Below are positions 12,781-23,857 of a DNA stretch of 64,000 nt, piece by piece; positions within the stretch are counted from its first letter, which is position 1, and each line of letters starts with the position of its first letter. The stretch lies in the NCBI GenBank assembly GCA_032871835.1, contig CM065296.1:6954001-7018000 (forward strand), in the 5' to 3' direction. The translations under genes and the position numbers were made by a program. The notes under the pieces are model-generated. The model saw only the letters and a list, made by a program, of their open reading frames with translations. It did no database searches and was not told the origin of the DNA. The stretch is from Dipteronia dyeriana (lineage: Eukaryota; Streptophyta; Magnoliopsida; Sapindales; Sapindaceae).

Positions 12781-13274
12781 TGTAGAACAGGTAGAGGACT
12801 CATATATGGCTTTGTGGGACTATCATAAATTCAAGGCTAAGTGACTTCTTCTGAAACGGATCGACGATATCTTTTCAGGTCACCTCCAAAGGCATGGACC
12901 TGAAAAGATATCATCGATCTGCTTCAAGAGAAGTCACTTAGCCTTGAATTTAGGATGGTCCCTCAAAGTCATGTAGGAGTCCGCTACATGTTCTACATCA
13001 GTTTTAAGGTCGTTAGTATCTTTTATTTCCCCGACTTTTGGAATTTTGCTATTTTAGACAGATTTCGCTATTTATGGCAGCTTTTGATATGTAATCTCGT
13101 TTCTTATCCAACAATGATTTAGGTTAGGGTTTTCATTTTAAATAGCCTTGTAAGCCGAAAGGCTCGACAACTTATTATTCAATAAAAATTTCGGAAGTAT
13201 TCTCTTAATTTTCTAGTGGATTCCAGTTTTTATAGAAATTATACGTTAGTCTATTTCTTTAGTGTTTTCCACTG
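12781..13274 (+). repeat. Gypsy 3' LTR with an inverted copy of its own 5' end
   Basis: The LTR starts with TGTAGAACAGG. At 12897-13000 it carries an inverted copy of its first 104 bp (ending GTTCTACATCA), with a 15-bp spacer at 12882-12896. The block from GTCGTTAGTATC onwards then matches the 5' LTR again. The terminal CA has been lost (5' LTR CCACTGCA, here CCACTG). The 5' LTR has no inverted copy and retains about 150 bp of normal sequence here. Confidence 0.8.
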
Positions 13275-13582
13275 AGTCAGAAAGTTCTCTTTTTGAAATC
13301 AACTGTAGTTGTTTTATAAGGTAATCTAACACCTCTTTTCCTCCTCCTTCTTGTAATTTGAAAAACCTCTTTTCATTTTTCTATTTTAGTTTGGTTAGAA
13401 TTTTGTATGTATTATATATTATGGAACCCAGAAGTCAGGAACCCAACTACCCAATAGAAACAATTGTTCTTGAATATATTTTTTTTATGTATTGTTAGGA
13501 TTGTTCTTGAATTTTGTATGTGTTATGTTAGAATTTATTTTTTTCAAATTTAGTTTTTTTAGAATTACAAATTTTGAAAGAT

Positions 13583-13838
13583 GGTTTACCAAAGAAACAA
13601 AAAAGGTAATTGAAGTGTTGAATTATGTGAAAGTAATGGATGATTGCATCCCAAATGCACAAATTGTTTATAGAATTTTGTTAACTATACCGGTTACAGT
13701 TGCCTTAGCGGAAAGAAACTTTTCAAAGTTGAAGTTGATTAAATCCTAACTTCGGTCAACTATGTCACAAGAAAGATTGAATGGCTTCGTTATGTTATCT
13801 ATTAAAAACAATATGATAGAAAACTTAATTATGTAAGC
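13583..13838 (+). pseudogene. hAT transposase C-terminal dimerisation domain remnant
   Basis: The translated sequence includes PNAQIVYRILLTIPVTVAL, AERNFSKLKLIKS and LRSTMSQERLNGFVMLSI. These are the conserved end of the hAT C-terminal dimerisation domain in the TTF/zinc-finger MYM-type hAT group, where the AER.FS.LK..K...RS.M...RL motif mediates transposase dimers. A TAA stop at about 13747 sits between LIKS and LRST, so the copy is broken. Position and strand fit the transposase end of the hAT element bounded at 7366 and 14101. The N-terminal and catalytic parts are not seen. Confidence 0.75.
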
Positions 13839-14109
13839 TTAATTAGTACTTTTGCTGCAAAAAATGTGAGACAAGTAATATTTAGGTGATATATTGTTTG
13901 ATGTAATTATAAAATTTTTATTTTAATGACTTTTTATTTGTTATTTTATTGTATTGCAGTCTTGATTTTTAGTTATTGTAATGATTTTTATAAGTACTTA
14001 CTAGCGAAAAAAAATAAAGTAAACATGTTTGGAAAGTCGGGATTCGGGGGCCTCATTTTTGCAGTTCGCTTTGGGCCCCCGAAATCTCAAGACCGACCCT
14101 GGCAACATG

Positions 14110-14407
14110 GAGGTGATCTATAATTCTAGATCGATAAACTCGTACACGGATATGCTTGCAAAAAAGGGATCAAGCATGAGTGGGGATGTGATGATTTGGA
14201 GCTGAATCTATGTTGCTTCTCTTGTCTTTTTCGCTGCTTTCTTGGTGTTTTGTTGTGCCCTATGTTTTGCTTTGTTTCTGGTGGCTTTGCTCCTGCTGTA
14301 GGCCCTTGTTTTTGTGCCTGCTTGCTGCATGGTCAGCTTTGGGTCTTTTGTTTGAGATCCTTGTCCCTCTAGATTTTCTTCAATAAAATTTAACGTTAAA
14401 AAAAAAT
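14110..14407 (+). repeat. Possible LINE 3' end with poly(A)
   Basis: A T/G-rich block is followed by AATAAAATTTAACGTT and an A9 tract at 14399-14407. This arrangement resembles the 3' end of plant L1-type LINEs. No reverse transcriptase is present, and a target duplication around the tail was not found. It starts right after the hAT duplication. Confidence 0.3.
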
Positions 14408-14701
14408 GATACGAACAAATACACTTTAAGAAAAAGCTCTAGATTTTATGATTTTCTATTAACGACCACATAAGATTATAATTAATACTTGTTTATTGTT
14501 AATTTCAATCAAGTCATCATCTAAAATATTACTCAGAAACAAAAATAATTGAATAATTACTCATAAAGAGATTTTTGTTGACTTGATGAATAATTACTCA
14601 TCAAGTCAGAAAAAAATATTTTTAACAACAAATGAACAAAGAAACATATAATATCAACCAAAACCAGCTTATCGATGATTATTAACATTTTTGATGATAA
14701 G

Positions 14702-14775
14702 ATGAGGTTGGTTTAATGGTAAAATTCTTTATACTCATACCATGATATTGTGGGTTTGAATCATTCCCCCACCCA
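14702..14775 (+). repeat. tRNA-like module
   Basis: GAGGTTGGTTTAATGGTAA resembles a tRNA A-box region and GTGGGTTTGAATC (14750-14762) resembles a B box, with about 40 bp between them. It does not fold as an intact tRNA because the acceptor stem is missing. It is probably part of a tRNA-derived repeat. Confidence 0.35.
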
Positions 14776-14875
14776 AAAACCCAAATTATTGTAATATTTA
14801 AAAATCAACATTTTTGACGGGCCAAAATTTATAATTAGCCATAGATCTGAATGTTTATTATTATTATTATTATTT

Positions 14876-15648
14876 GGGATATAATCATTCTCCACTGTAT
14901 TATGCTATATTAGTAAATCTTCCCCATGTATTTTGCTTATTGGTCATTTTCTCCCAAAAAACGAAAGTATTCGCCAAATACCCCCTACTATTACTTTTTC
15001 CATTAAAATGAAAAATTGATCATTATCTTGAAGGGAATTATGGTAACTTTAACAAAAAAAAAGAGGGGGAATTATCATTTCCCCCTTGAGGTTTTCCATA
15101 TTAGATAAATTGGTCCCTCTAGTTTCAATAATAGTCAGTCAACCCCCTGAAAGTCTAAATATTAGGGGGTTATGAGCCATACGCTCTAAACAACTAAGCT
15201 ACTCAAGCTCGTTGTTGAAGGATTGTTGAATTAAATGTTCATATATGTATATATATATACTAATATAATATAATTATTTTAAACATATTATATATCAATG
15301 GACTGTTTGATTCCTATTCGAAATTAATATATCAATACATAAAAAAACAATGCATAAATAAATAAAATTAATAATAAATAAAACAATACATAAACTTCTT
15401 TATGTATAAATGATTAATTCCAAATTAATCAATTCAGTTATGGAGACGGCATGGGGACGCATGGACCTATAATTTCAAGCTTCAATAAATCTTTATTAAT
15501 TAATTAAACTTTTTAATGAAATATTAGATTTATTAATTCCAGATTTATTCCAATAAAAAACTAGAATTGCAGCCTTGTTATTATAGAATTAATTATTCGA
15601 ATGGGAATTGAACAGTCCATTGATATATCATATTTTAAAAATAATATT

Positions 15649-15729
<81 letters not shown>

Positions 15730-16145
15730 CATTTAAGTCAACAATCCTTCAACAGCAAGCTAGAGTAGTTTAGTCGGTTAGAGCGAGTGTGGCTCTTAAG
15801 CACAAGGTTTCAATTCCTGATAAAGGTGTTTTTATTATTTAATTTGACAGAAAAGGCAAAATGACTAATATTATTTAGAGTTTCGGGGGGTTGATTGACT
15901 ATTATTGAAACTAGGGATACCAGTTTATATAATATGAAAAATCTCAAGGGGGAAATGATAATTTCCCTTCATTTTTTGTTAAAGTTACCATAATGCCCTT
16001 TAAGATAATGTTTTAATGGAAAAAGTAACGGTAGAAGGGTATTTGACGAAAACTTTTGTTTTGAGGGGTGGAAATGGCCAATAAGCAAAATACATAGGGA
16101 CATTTACCAATATAGCATAATATAGGGGGAAAATGATTCTTTCCC
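14876..16145. mobile_element. Fold-back, long-inverted-repeat (MULE-like) element with 9-bp duplication
   Basis: Almost the whole 1270 bp folds on itself. The ends GGGATATAATCATTCTCC and (reverse complement) GGGAAAGAATCATTTTCC pair. So do the central blocks near 15290-15330 (ATATATCAATGGACTGTT) and 15610-15640. The flanks 14867-14875 and 16146-16154 are both TTATTATTT, a 9-bp duplication as made by Mutator-like elements, although the left copy lies in an ATT repeat. No gene is present. Each arm holds a tRNA-like module (15141-15211 on minus, 15761-15822 on plus). Confidence 0.7.
15653..15724. repeat. (AT)n microsatellite
   Basis: An uninterrupted AT run inside the right arm of the fold-back element. 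The left arm has only a short equivalent near 15245. Confidence 0.95.
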
Positions 16146-16389
16146 TTATTATTTTCTTGAGATTTCAACGTTTATTATTGATGGTCATTGAAAGTTAGAA
16201 TATCGGTTTACCGTTAATTTATCAATTCGTAAATACATTTCAAGAAATATCTATATATTTTAGGATTTTCTATTAATGACAACTAAAAAGAATTAATTCC
16301 AATGAATAGCAATGAATAAATACATTTTAAGAATGGGTGAAAGTAACCTTAAGACATTGAAATTAAGCTTAATTAATTATCATATATAT

Positions 16390-16575
16390 ATAGTGGTTTT
16401 TCTATCAGTACACACTGATATAAGTATATCAGTACGTTGTATATTGATCATTGATTATGAAGAAGTTTTGATATAAAGTTTAAGTCAAAGTATGTAAATC
16501 TAATGATTCATATCCAATGCACTGATGAAGATATATCAGTAGGTACAAACATGAAAATTTCTATATATATACACT
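16390..16575. mobile_element. Possible MITE with ATCAGTAC...ACTGAT inverted words
   Basis: Words such as TATCAGTACACACTGATAT and ATATCAGTACG on the left recur inverted on the right as GCACTGATGAAG and TATATCAGTAGGTAC. The structure is a short AT-rich fold-back, but no clear terminus or duplication could be fixed. Confidence 0.3.
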
Positions 16576-16786
16576 TGCAGTATCAAAGTCATTATTGAAA
16601 GAACTACTTTTACAAGCTTTAATTCAACAAGAACTTAAAACTTTAGATTATATATATATCCAATGGATTGAGAATTGAAGATCAAGATTAATTTTAAAAT
16701 GTATGTTTATCAATTTATTCATTTCAATCCAAAATTAGAAAAGAGTGATTGATCAAATTAAAATTAACTTAGAATTTCAGATACTC

Positions 16787-17141
16787 TGCGAAGAACTTTG
16801 ACAATATTAGCAACTAGAAGAGGAGATCTCTAGTCACAAGAACAGAGAGTCGCAAGAACAGAGAGAAAAATAGAGAATGGATATGAAACTTTTTTATTTA
16901 TTTTTGTTAAAGGTACAAAATGATCTCAGAAAATGTTTATATAGCTGTATTTTGTTAACAGAATATTTTCATCATAATTGAATCATGATCATTGAATCCT
17001 TATCAATTGCTGCTCACACAAACCAAGTTTTTCCTCAGCACCAAGCTTTATATACATTTGTAACATAATTGTTGACTTGGTATAACTGAATCATCAATTT
17101 TGTTATGTTGATGCTGAATAAGATTAATATTATTCTTAACA
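16787..17141 (-). repeat. 3' LTR of the Copia element
   Basis: It shares GAAGAACTTTGACAATATTAGC, the GAACAGAGAG block and the AACTGAATCATCAATT...GTTATG segment with the LTR at 23858-24755. That LTR is longer, because it carries a MITE and a duplicated TGACTTGGCATA segment. Confidence 0.8.
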
Positions 17142-18099
17142 ATCCCCCTAAAATTGAGCTTATGTAGATCAGTCAATTGGAACTTGGTTCTGGAATGTTG
17201 ATCATTGACTTCAGCATTTGCACTCCCCTTCAAGCTGATCTTTGTCAGTGGTCAGCTTGGAAGCCAGAAGCTGAAACCGAGTAATGGGTAGCTTCTTCGT
17301 GAATATATTTATAGTTTGAACCGCAGTAGGAACATAACAAATGTCCAATTTACCAGAGGAAGCTAGATCACGAAGAAAATGCAAGTCAATCTTTATGTGT
17401 TTGGTCCTAGAATGAAACACATGATTGTGTGCTAAGGATTTAACACTCAGGTTATCACAGCACATAACTGGAGTGCCTGACAATGGTACTTGGAGGTCGG
17501 ACAGTAGAGATTGTAGCCACAAAACATCAATAGCCGTAAAGGCAAGGGAACAATACTCAACCTCTTTGTAGGACCTGACTACTACCTGTTGCTTCCTAGA
17601 AGACCAACTGACCAGATTCCCTCCTAAATTTAAGCAATGACCACCATTGGATTTTGTCATCAATATTACCGGTCCAATCAGCATCTGCATAACATTCAAG
17701 AGACAGTTAAGGTGAGGCCTAAAAAACCAAACCAAACCAAAATTCATAGTACCCTTAATGTACCGTAGTGCCCTCTTCACAGACAACCAATGCACTTGAG
17801 AAGGTGAGGCTAAGAACTGGCTAAGCTTGTTGACATCAAAGGAAATGTTTGGTCTAGAGAGAGTTAGATATTGCAACGCCCTAATAGTACTCGTGTATAG
17901 TGTGGGATCCGAAAGGTGATACCATCATGAGCTGAAAGCTTGCAACTAGATGCCAAAGAAGTTGGGCAAGCGTTCACATCTGACATGTTGGTTATGAGAA
18001 GCAAATCTCTGGCATACATGGATTTTGTTAAGCTCAAGCCCTCTGGCCCTCTTATAGCCTCGAAACCAATAAAGAATGTTAGTGAGCAAAGAGCTTTAA

Positions 18100-19012
18100 G
18101 ACCCCGTTTGTTTGATGGGATAGGATGAGAAAAGGCGTATTTTCAATCCATTTCCCTGTTTGGTGAGTTGATAAGAAATGATTAATTTATCCCATCAGAA
18201 AATTTTATCCCACTTTTGGGGGATAACTTAGTCTCATCTAAAATTATGGGATTCAATTTAATCCTATCTTTTTTTATCATTGATTTAACTCCTTCACCAA
18301 CCAATTTCATCACTAGCCACAAGATCTTCGGCTTCCAAGTTTTGTTGTGTCGTGTTGCTACCTGTCATTGTGACCACTCAATTCGAATTCTCTGTTGACT
18401 CTGTTACTAATTCCAGATTCAAACAATTCACAATCACTTCACAAATCAACTTAATCCATTCAAATGAAATACGATTTCACAGCACAAATTAAATCACAAA
18501 TTCATAATGACTGAGTTTCGAAACAAACTGAAACAAAATTAATTGAAAAATGAAAACCTAATGAAAATCAATTATGTTTCAAGAAAAATGAACTGTCGAT
18601 TCAATCCCAAACTGTCATTGTAGTCATCGTTGTCATCGTGTCACCTTCGTCGTTCACGCCTTCTTATTCCAACAATCGGCCCACCATATCTTTCTCTCTC
18701 AAACATTAAAAACAAAAGAGAGATGAGATGAGGGAAAAAGATGGAGAGAAAGAGATGAGTTTGATTAGTGATGGTAGCAAATGAGAGAAAATAGATGAGT
18801 TTGATGACTGATAATAGCAGTCAATGGAGGAGAGAAAGAGAGTCTTATGAGAGGAGAGAGGAGGGGAGTTAAAAGAGATTGGACAATTTTTTTATTCAAT
18901 CCTATCACATACCAAACACATGATTAGACTATTTTTAGTCTAATCTCAAGTTGCACCAAACAGAGGAAACACTATAATTAATTCAATCATATCCCACAAA
19001 CCAAATGCACCC
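18100..19012. mobile_element. PIF/Harbinger (Tourist-like) element inserted in Copia RT
   Basis: The left end GACCCCGTTTGTTTGATGGG pairs with the reverse complement of the right end (GGGTGCATTTGGTTTGTGGG). GGGATAGGATGAG and its relative GGGATATGATTGAA extend the pairing. The 3-bp flanks are TAA on both sides (18097-18099 and 19013-19015), the TWA duplication of PIF/Harbinger elements. Removing it joins the two halves of the Copia reverse transcriptase. No transposase is present, so it is non-autonomous. Confidence 0.8.
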
Positions 19013-22000
19013 TAAGAGAAAACACTTGTTCAAGTCCTTGATCACCCTAGAAAGAAGAGCATTGTCACTGTCTATAAGCAATATATTGTCCATATAAACC
19101 AGAAGAAGTGGAAAAACAATGGAGGATCTGTAGAAAAACAAAGAGGTATCAGCCTGAGAATTTTTGAAACCCCATATAGGCAAAATGACTTGAGGTTTAG
19201 CATACCAAGCTCAAGGAACTTGTTTAAGTCCATACAAGGACTTAAGAAGCTTACATACATGAGAAGGATTCAATTAGCTGATTAAGCCCACTGGTTGAGA
19301 CATAAAAACAATCTCTTGAAGATCACCATTTAGGAACACATTACAAACATCAAGTTGTTGGAGGTCCCAATTGTTGGTCAAAGCAAGACTCAACACCACT
19401 CTAATGGTGGAGCTCTTGACAACAAAACTGAATGTTTCAAAGAAATCCAATCCAGGGGTTTACGTGAATCCTTTCACCAAAAATCTGACTTTGTACTTAT
19501 CCATTGATCTATCAGCTTTATACTTGATTCGGAAGATCCATTTGTTCATAACAACACTCATATCAGCATAAGCAGGCATAAGACTCCATGTATGTGTCCT
19601 TTGTAGTGCATCAAACTCTACTTGCATAGCAGACTTCCAAACAGGATATTGCATTACTTCAACAACATTATATGGAACAAAATCAGGCAATGTTTTCAGA
19701 GTGGTATGAGGTACCTTGGTCTTGAGACACCACTATTGGCTTGCATTTTCATAGGATGAGAATTTTTAGGTGTAGTAGGCACGGTCGAGATGTCAAGGAT
19801 AGTTTGAAAAGGGATAGCTGGTAAAGACAAGTCAGTGGCAGTAATACGATTTTTATTTGAAACACAAAGAGCCTTAACACGTGAACTTGTACCGGATTTT
19901 TAAAGAGACACATTATTAGATATTATAGAACAAGGAATACTAGAATTGGATAAAGAAGAGACACACTTTGAAGAACAATGTCAACTATGGAAACTTTAGC
20001 TCATTAAATGTGACATTTCCAGAAACAAAGACTCTACCACTAGGACTTAAACATTTGAAACCTTTAAAGTGATCACAATAACCAAAAAACACACACTTGA
20101 CAGAATGCATTTGGAACTAGTGATTGTTGTAAGCTAGAGCACTCAAACACCTTACAGTCATTATAGTTTGGAGACTTTTTGAATAAACTAGTAAAGGGGG
20201 TAGAATTTTGAAAGACAATGGAAGGTAGTCTGTTTATTAAGAAGGTTGTTGTAGGGAAAGACTCCCACCAAAAGGTTAAAGAAAGTTGAGCTTGAGCTAG
20301 TAGAGATAGACCAACTTCCATTATATTTTGATGTTTCCTTTTAGCTATACAATTTTGTTGAGGTGTGTGAGGGCAAGATTTCCTATAAGTGATGCCATTG
20401 GCAATAAGATAAGGAGTGAGACCAATGAACCCCTCACCATTATCACTCTCCAAACACTTTAGTTTGGTAAAGAATTGTCTTTCAGCTAACTTACGAAAAC
20501 CCATGAATGTTTGTTTAACTTGAGACTTAAGAGATAAAGGGAAAATCCAACAAAATCTAGTGTAGGCATATATGAAGCTAACATAGTATCTATAGCCTTG
20601 TGTAGATGGTAGAAGAGAGGGACCACACACATCTGTACAAATCATTTCTAAGGGTGTGTGATATTGAGAGTGTGAGGTAGGATGAGGAAGTTGTTGTGCT
20701 TTTCCTAGTTTACAGGCATCATAAAAATTATTGAGATCAAGATTAGACACATTTATATTTAAACACTTTAATACAAATGAAAATACACGAGAGCAAGGAT
20801 GCCCAAGCTTGTTATGCCAAGTTTGTACAAGTACATTCATTGTAGAAACAAGAGGACCTAAATCAAGTGCAAAAGCATTGCATTCAAGAGTTTGTACAAT
20901 ATTGAAAACATAGTAGATATTACAAGTTTTATTACGAGACTTGAAAGTAGACACTGGAAAGCAGAAACTTATTTCGACTTGAAAGAGTTGGTTCCTGGCA
21001 GCAAACTCCACTCAGCTCTTGAAAAGACAATTTGATACAATCCACTTCTAAGGACCCCTTAAAGTAACACTTTCTTCATTGGCTTGTCTTTAATAAAATA
21101 GAAATGAGTGTCAAATTCAACATAGTTATCATTGTCTTTGATTAATTGTGATATACTCAAAAGGTCTTTGTTATTCTAGACACAAAGAATATTTTGTTCA
21201 GCAAGATATGGTAAGAAGGCTTGGTTTTCAAGTGTATATGTGTTTGACCAATATGAGAAATATGAAGAGTTTGGTCATTACCAACAGTCAAGCGTTCATT
21301 TCTTATGTACTCATTGTTGGTAGAGATATTGTTAAAATCATGAGTGATATGGTTGGTGGCACTGCTGTCAATGTATTAGTTAGGATCAGCCACCGAAGAA
21401 GAGGACGCGGTCATGGCATTGAGGCTATTGTTACAGACTTGATAAGTGTTGTCGGTGTTGTCTTTATAGTATTGAACTTGATGTGCTACAATCCCTTGTG
21501 GTGGAGAAAACCTGGTAATGAAAGATTGATCAAATCTGTGGTAACAAACATTGGCAGTGTGCTCAATATTACCACACACTTGATAGATCAGTCTGGAATT
21601 ATTGAATCGTACTCCACCTCTGCCACGACTTCTGCCTCTGGCTCGACCATAGAACTGACCTTCTTTATGACCATTTGTTGGCTCAGATCTTTAAGTCTTA
21701 ACAAGCACATTAGCTGAGACATTTGGTAATTCAACAGAAGTACTAGCAAATTGCTCCAATCTAGACCCAAAGATCATTAGTAAAAACTGAGTTTGTTTAA
21801 GGTCATTTTCTTCTTTTTCGTGGTAATGGTCACCACAACTAGATCAAACTCCTATCCTACACCTCCTACGATATAAGAAACCAAATCATACTCACTTTTC
21901 ACTTGTTCTGAAGCTGTCAACGAATCAGTTATATCTTTCATCTTGACTACATACCCATTGATACTAAGTGCTCCTTTTATCGGTGACTGTAAATGATTTC

Positions 22001-22019
22001 TTAGATGTATGGTCCTAGC

Positions 22020-22424
22020 TGATGTGTATCAAATACACACAGTAGAATTTGGAAGAATTTAGAAGATAGAAATAGGAAGATTTGAAGGAAATGATTATTT
22101 CATATATTTCAATATATACCTCAATCTTCTTGCATTCAGCTATTTATAGCTGATGTTCGAATGAGTAACTACAGCAGTTAATAATCAAAGCAGTTAACAA
22201 ACAAACTACCAAAAGAAAATGGACATAATCACATCTTCTACTACACCAGTCACTTCATTTGATCCCACGAAACACTCAAGGTTTTCCCATTTATCAATAC
22301 ACTAACTCACTAACAATTTAAATAACAAGAAATTAACTAATTCTTGACCAAATCGTCCTGATCAAGTCCTTCCCTTTTGCTTGATTTTAGCTTTGCTTGC
22401 ATGATGTACCTAGTTCACACATCA
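22020..22424 (-). repeat. 3' LTR of TRIM-like element
   Basis: Lower-coordinate LTR, closely similar to 22987-23399 over its whole length. It lacks the short GTGGGTGACACC insertion seen in the other LTR near 23211. Confidence 0.88.
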
Positions 22425-22986
22425 TTCCACCAGCCTTAAATTATCCATGTCCGCAAGGATAAATTCCATATAATCTCTCAATGATCAATTATGCAATTTT
22501 TTCACCCATTTCAACTTCAAAATCAGCATCCGAATGGTTGAACAGAATCACACCCATTGGCCCCCCGTAATCAACATCTATAACCCTCGGTACAATTTCT
22601 GTTTCGAAGAGCTTTTCACTCTCAAAAGAGAGACGAAGACGGTGGTATCTCGTGAGGCTTCTCCGTGGATGCCATTTTGGTGGATTTTTGGGATCTTTAG
22701 AGATGGCTCTTTAACTTCTGGTTTGTTGTTTTGTACCTCTGATTAGGCCATTTTATGAACAATTTTGGTTGAAAAATTGAAAAAGGATTTTTTCTGATCA
22801 AGGGTGTAGTTGTCTGCTTGGGTAGTGATTCGGCAGCGAGGGATTTGAATTGATTGAAGCTCATTAAGAATTCTTTGGAGAGTTGTGTTAATTTGAATGA
22901 ATATAGACTCATGTCGAGCTAGAATCTTATAAACGTTGTTACAGAATTCGGCATCCATAAGAGTTGATCCTGGCTCTGATACCAAA

Positions 22987-23399
22987 TGAAGTGTATCAAA
23001 TACACACAACAGAATTTGGAAGAATTTAGAAGAGAGAAACAAGATGATTTGAAGGAAAGGATTATTTCATATATTTCAATATATACCTCGATCTTCTTGC
23101 ATTCAACCATTTATAGTTGATGTTCGAATGAGTAACTACAACAGTTAATAATCAAAGCAGTTAACAAACAAACTACCGAAAGAAAAGGGACATGATCACA
23201 TCTTCTACTAGTGGGTGACACCACTCACTTCATTTGATCCCACGAAACACTCATGGTTTTCCCATTTATCAACACACTAACTCATTGACAATTTAAATAA
23301 CAATCAATTAACTAATTCTTGACCAAATCTTCCTGATCAAGCCCTTCCTTTTTGTATGATTTTAGCTTTGCTTGCATGATATGCCTAGTGCACACATCA
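22987..23399 (-). repeat. 5' LTR of TRIM-like element
   Basis: Upper-coordinate LTR, next to the primer binding site. The few differences from its partner suggest a fairly recent insertion compared with the surrounding Copia element; the divergence was not calculated. Confidence 0.88.
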
Positions 23400-23857
23400 C
23401 TAGCCAACGATTGTTGAGAAAACAGACTGATTATATTATACCAAACCTCACAAGTTGTTACACACTGAGTTACTTGACCTACTAAGTGTAGAAAAAATCC
23501 AACACATAAGCAACTGATCAATCTTTTTCCAAGTAAGATATTCATCACTTATTGTTTGGATTGCCTCACATGTTTCCTCATCTTCACCTTCAACATATTT
23601 CTATGGACACTTAGAAGGTCCAAACAGAAACTCTTCTAGATTGAATGCTCTCACTGCAGGCAAGATTTGAGTCTTCCAATAGATGAAATTGTTCTGATCT
23701 AATTTGATAGGCAATGTGAAGTTGAGGTTCTTTGCGATGAGATTTGAGCGAACTTCTTGTTGCTTTTTCATAAGCGATGGAGTCTCTATATTTGTGAATG
23801 GCTAGTGAGTATCAACGAATGAATCCATGGCCTCTGATCTTCATTGCTCTTATACCA

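Larger units (their letters stand above)
7730..13274 (+). mobile_element. Ty3/Gypsy LTR retrotransposon, decayed, nested in hAT
   Basis: Direct LTRs start with TGTAGAACAGG at 7730 and 12781. The 5' LTR is followed by TGGTATCAGAGGC (8258-8270), a primer binding site for initiator tRNA-Met. AGAGGGGACTGA (12769-12780) is the polypurine tract before the 3' LTR. The flanks AGTGA (7725-7729) and AGTCA (13275-13279) are a 5-bp target duplication with one mismatch. Domain order is gag, protease, reverse transcriptase, RNase H, integrase, which is the Gypsy order. Numerous stops and frameshifts make it dead. The 3' LTR is rearranged (see its entry). Confidence 0.85.
7366..14101. mobile_element. hAT element (TIR CA.GGTCGG) interrupted by a Gypsy retrotransposon
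   Basis: Left end CACGGTCGGCCCTGGGC and right end (reverse complement) CAGGGTCGGTCTTGAG form the terminal inverted repeats. The flanks GAAACATG (7358-7365) and GCAACATG (14102-14109) are an 8-bp target duplication with one mismatch, the hAT signature. GGCCCC-rich subterminal words occur at both ends. A transposase C-terminus survives at about 13583-13838. Removing the Gypsy insertion (7730-13274) leaves about 1.2 kb, so the hAT was already a shortened copy or lost its transposase body. Confidence 0.8.
22020..23399 (-). mobile_element. TRIM-like miniature LTR retrotransposon nested in Copia gag
   Basis: Two direct repeats, 22020-22424 (405 bp) and 22987-23399 (413 bp), start TGATGTG / TGAAGTG and end CACATCA / CACATCA. 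On minus, TGGTATCAGAGCCAGG (about 22970-22985) is a perfect initiator-tRNA-Met primer binding site directly beside the upper LTR. TAAGGCTGGTGGAA (22425-22438) is the purine-rich tract beside the lower LTR. Both flanks are CTAGC (22015-22019 and 23400-23404), a perfect 5-bp duplication. The internal region is 562 bp with no gag or pol, so the element depended on proteins from another element. Confidence 0.9.
17211..23548 (-). pseudogene. Copia gag-pol pseudogene (gag, zinc knuckle, IN, RT, RNase H)
   Basis: On minus, gag starts near 23548 (VWYNIISLFSQQSLA) and resumes beyond the TRIM insertion at about 22014 (TIHLRNHLQSP, then IKGALSINGYVVKMKD). A zinc-knuckle-like CGNIEHTANVCYHRF lies near 21575. 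Integrase spans 21011-20073: HNKLGHPC for the HHCC region, CTDVCGP with the first catalytic Asp, and LESDNGEGF with the second. Reverse transcriptase spans about 19690-17880 (WIFRIKYKADRS, KYKVRFLVKGF, then YMDNILL at about 19090) and is split by the MITE at 18100-19012. RNase H spans 17876-17211 (EVEYCSLAF, HSRTKHIKIDLHFLRD). Many frameshifts and stops make it inactive. Confidence 0.85.

Noticed and set aside
15761..15822. Functional tRNA-Lys gene
   Set aside because: No acceptor stem or proper T stem. Only A/B-box-like words are kept, inside a transposon arm.
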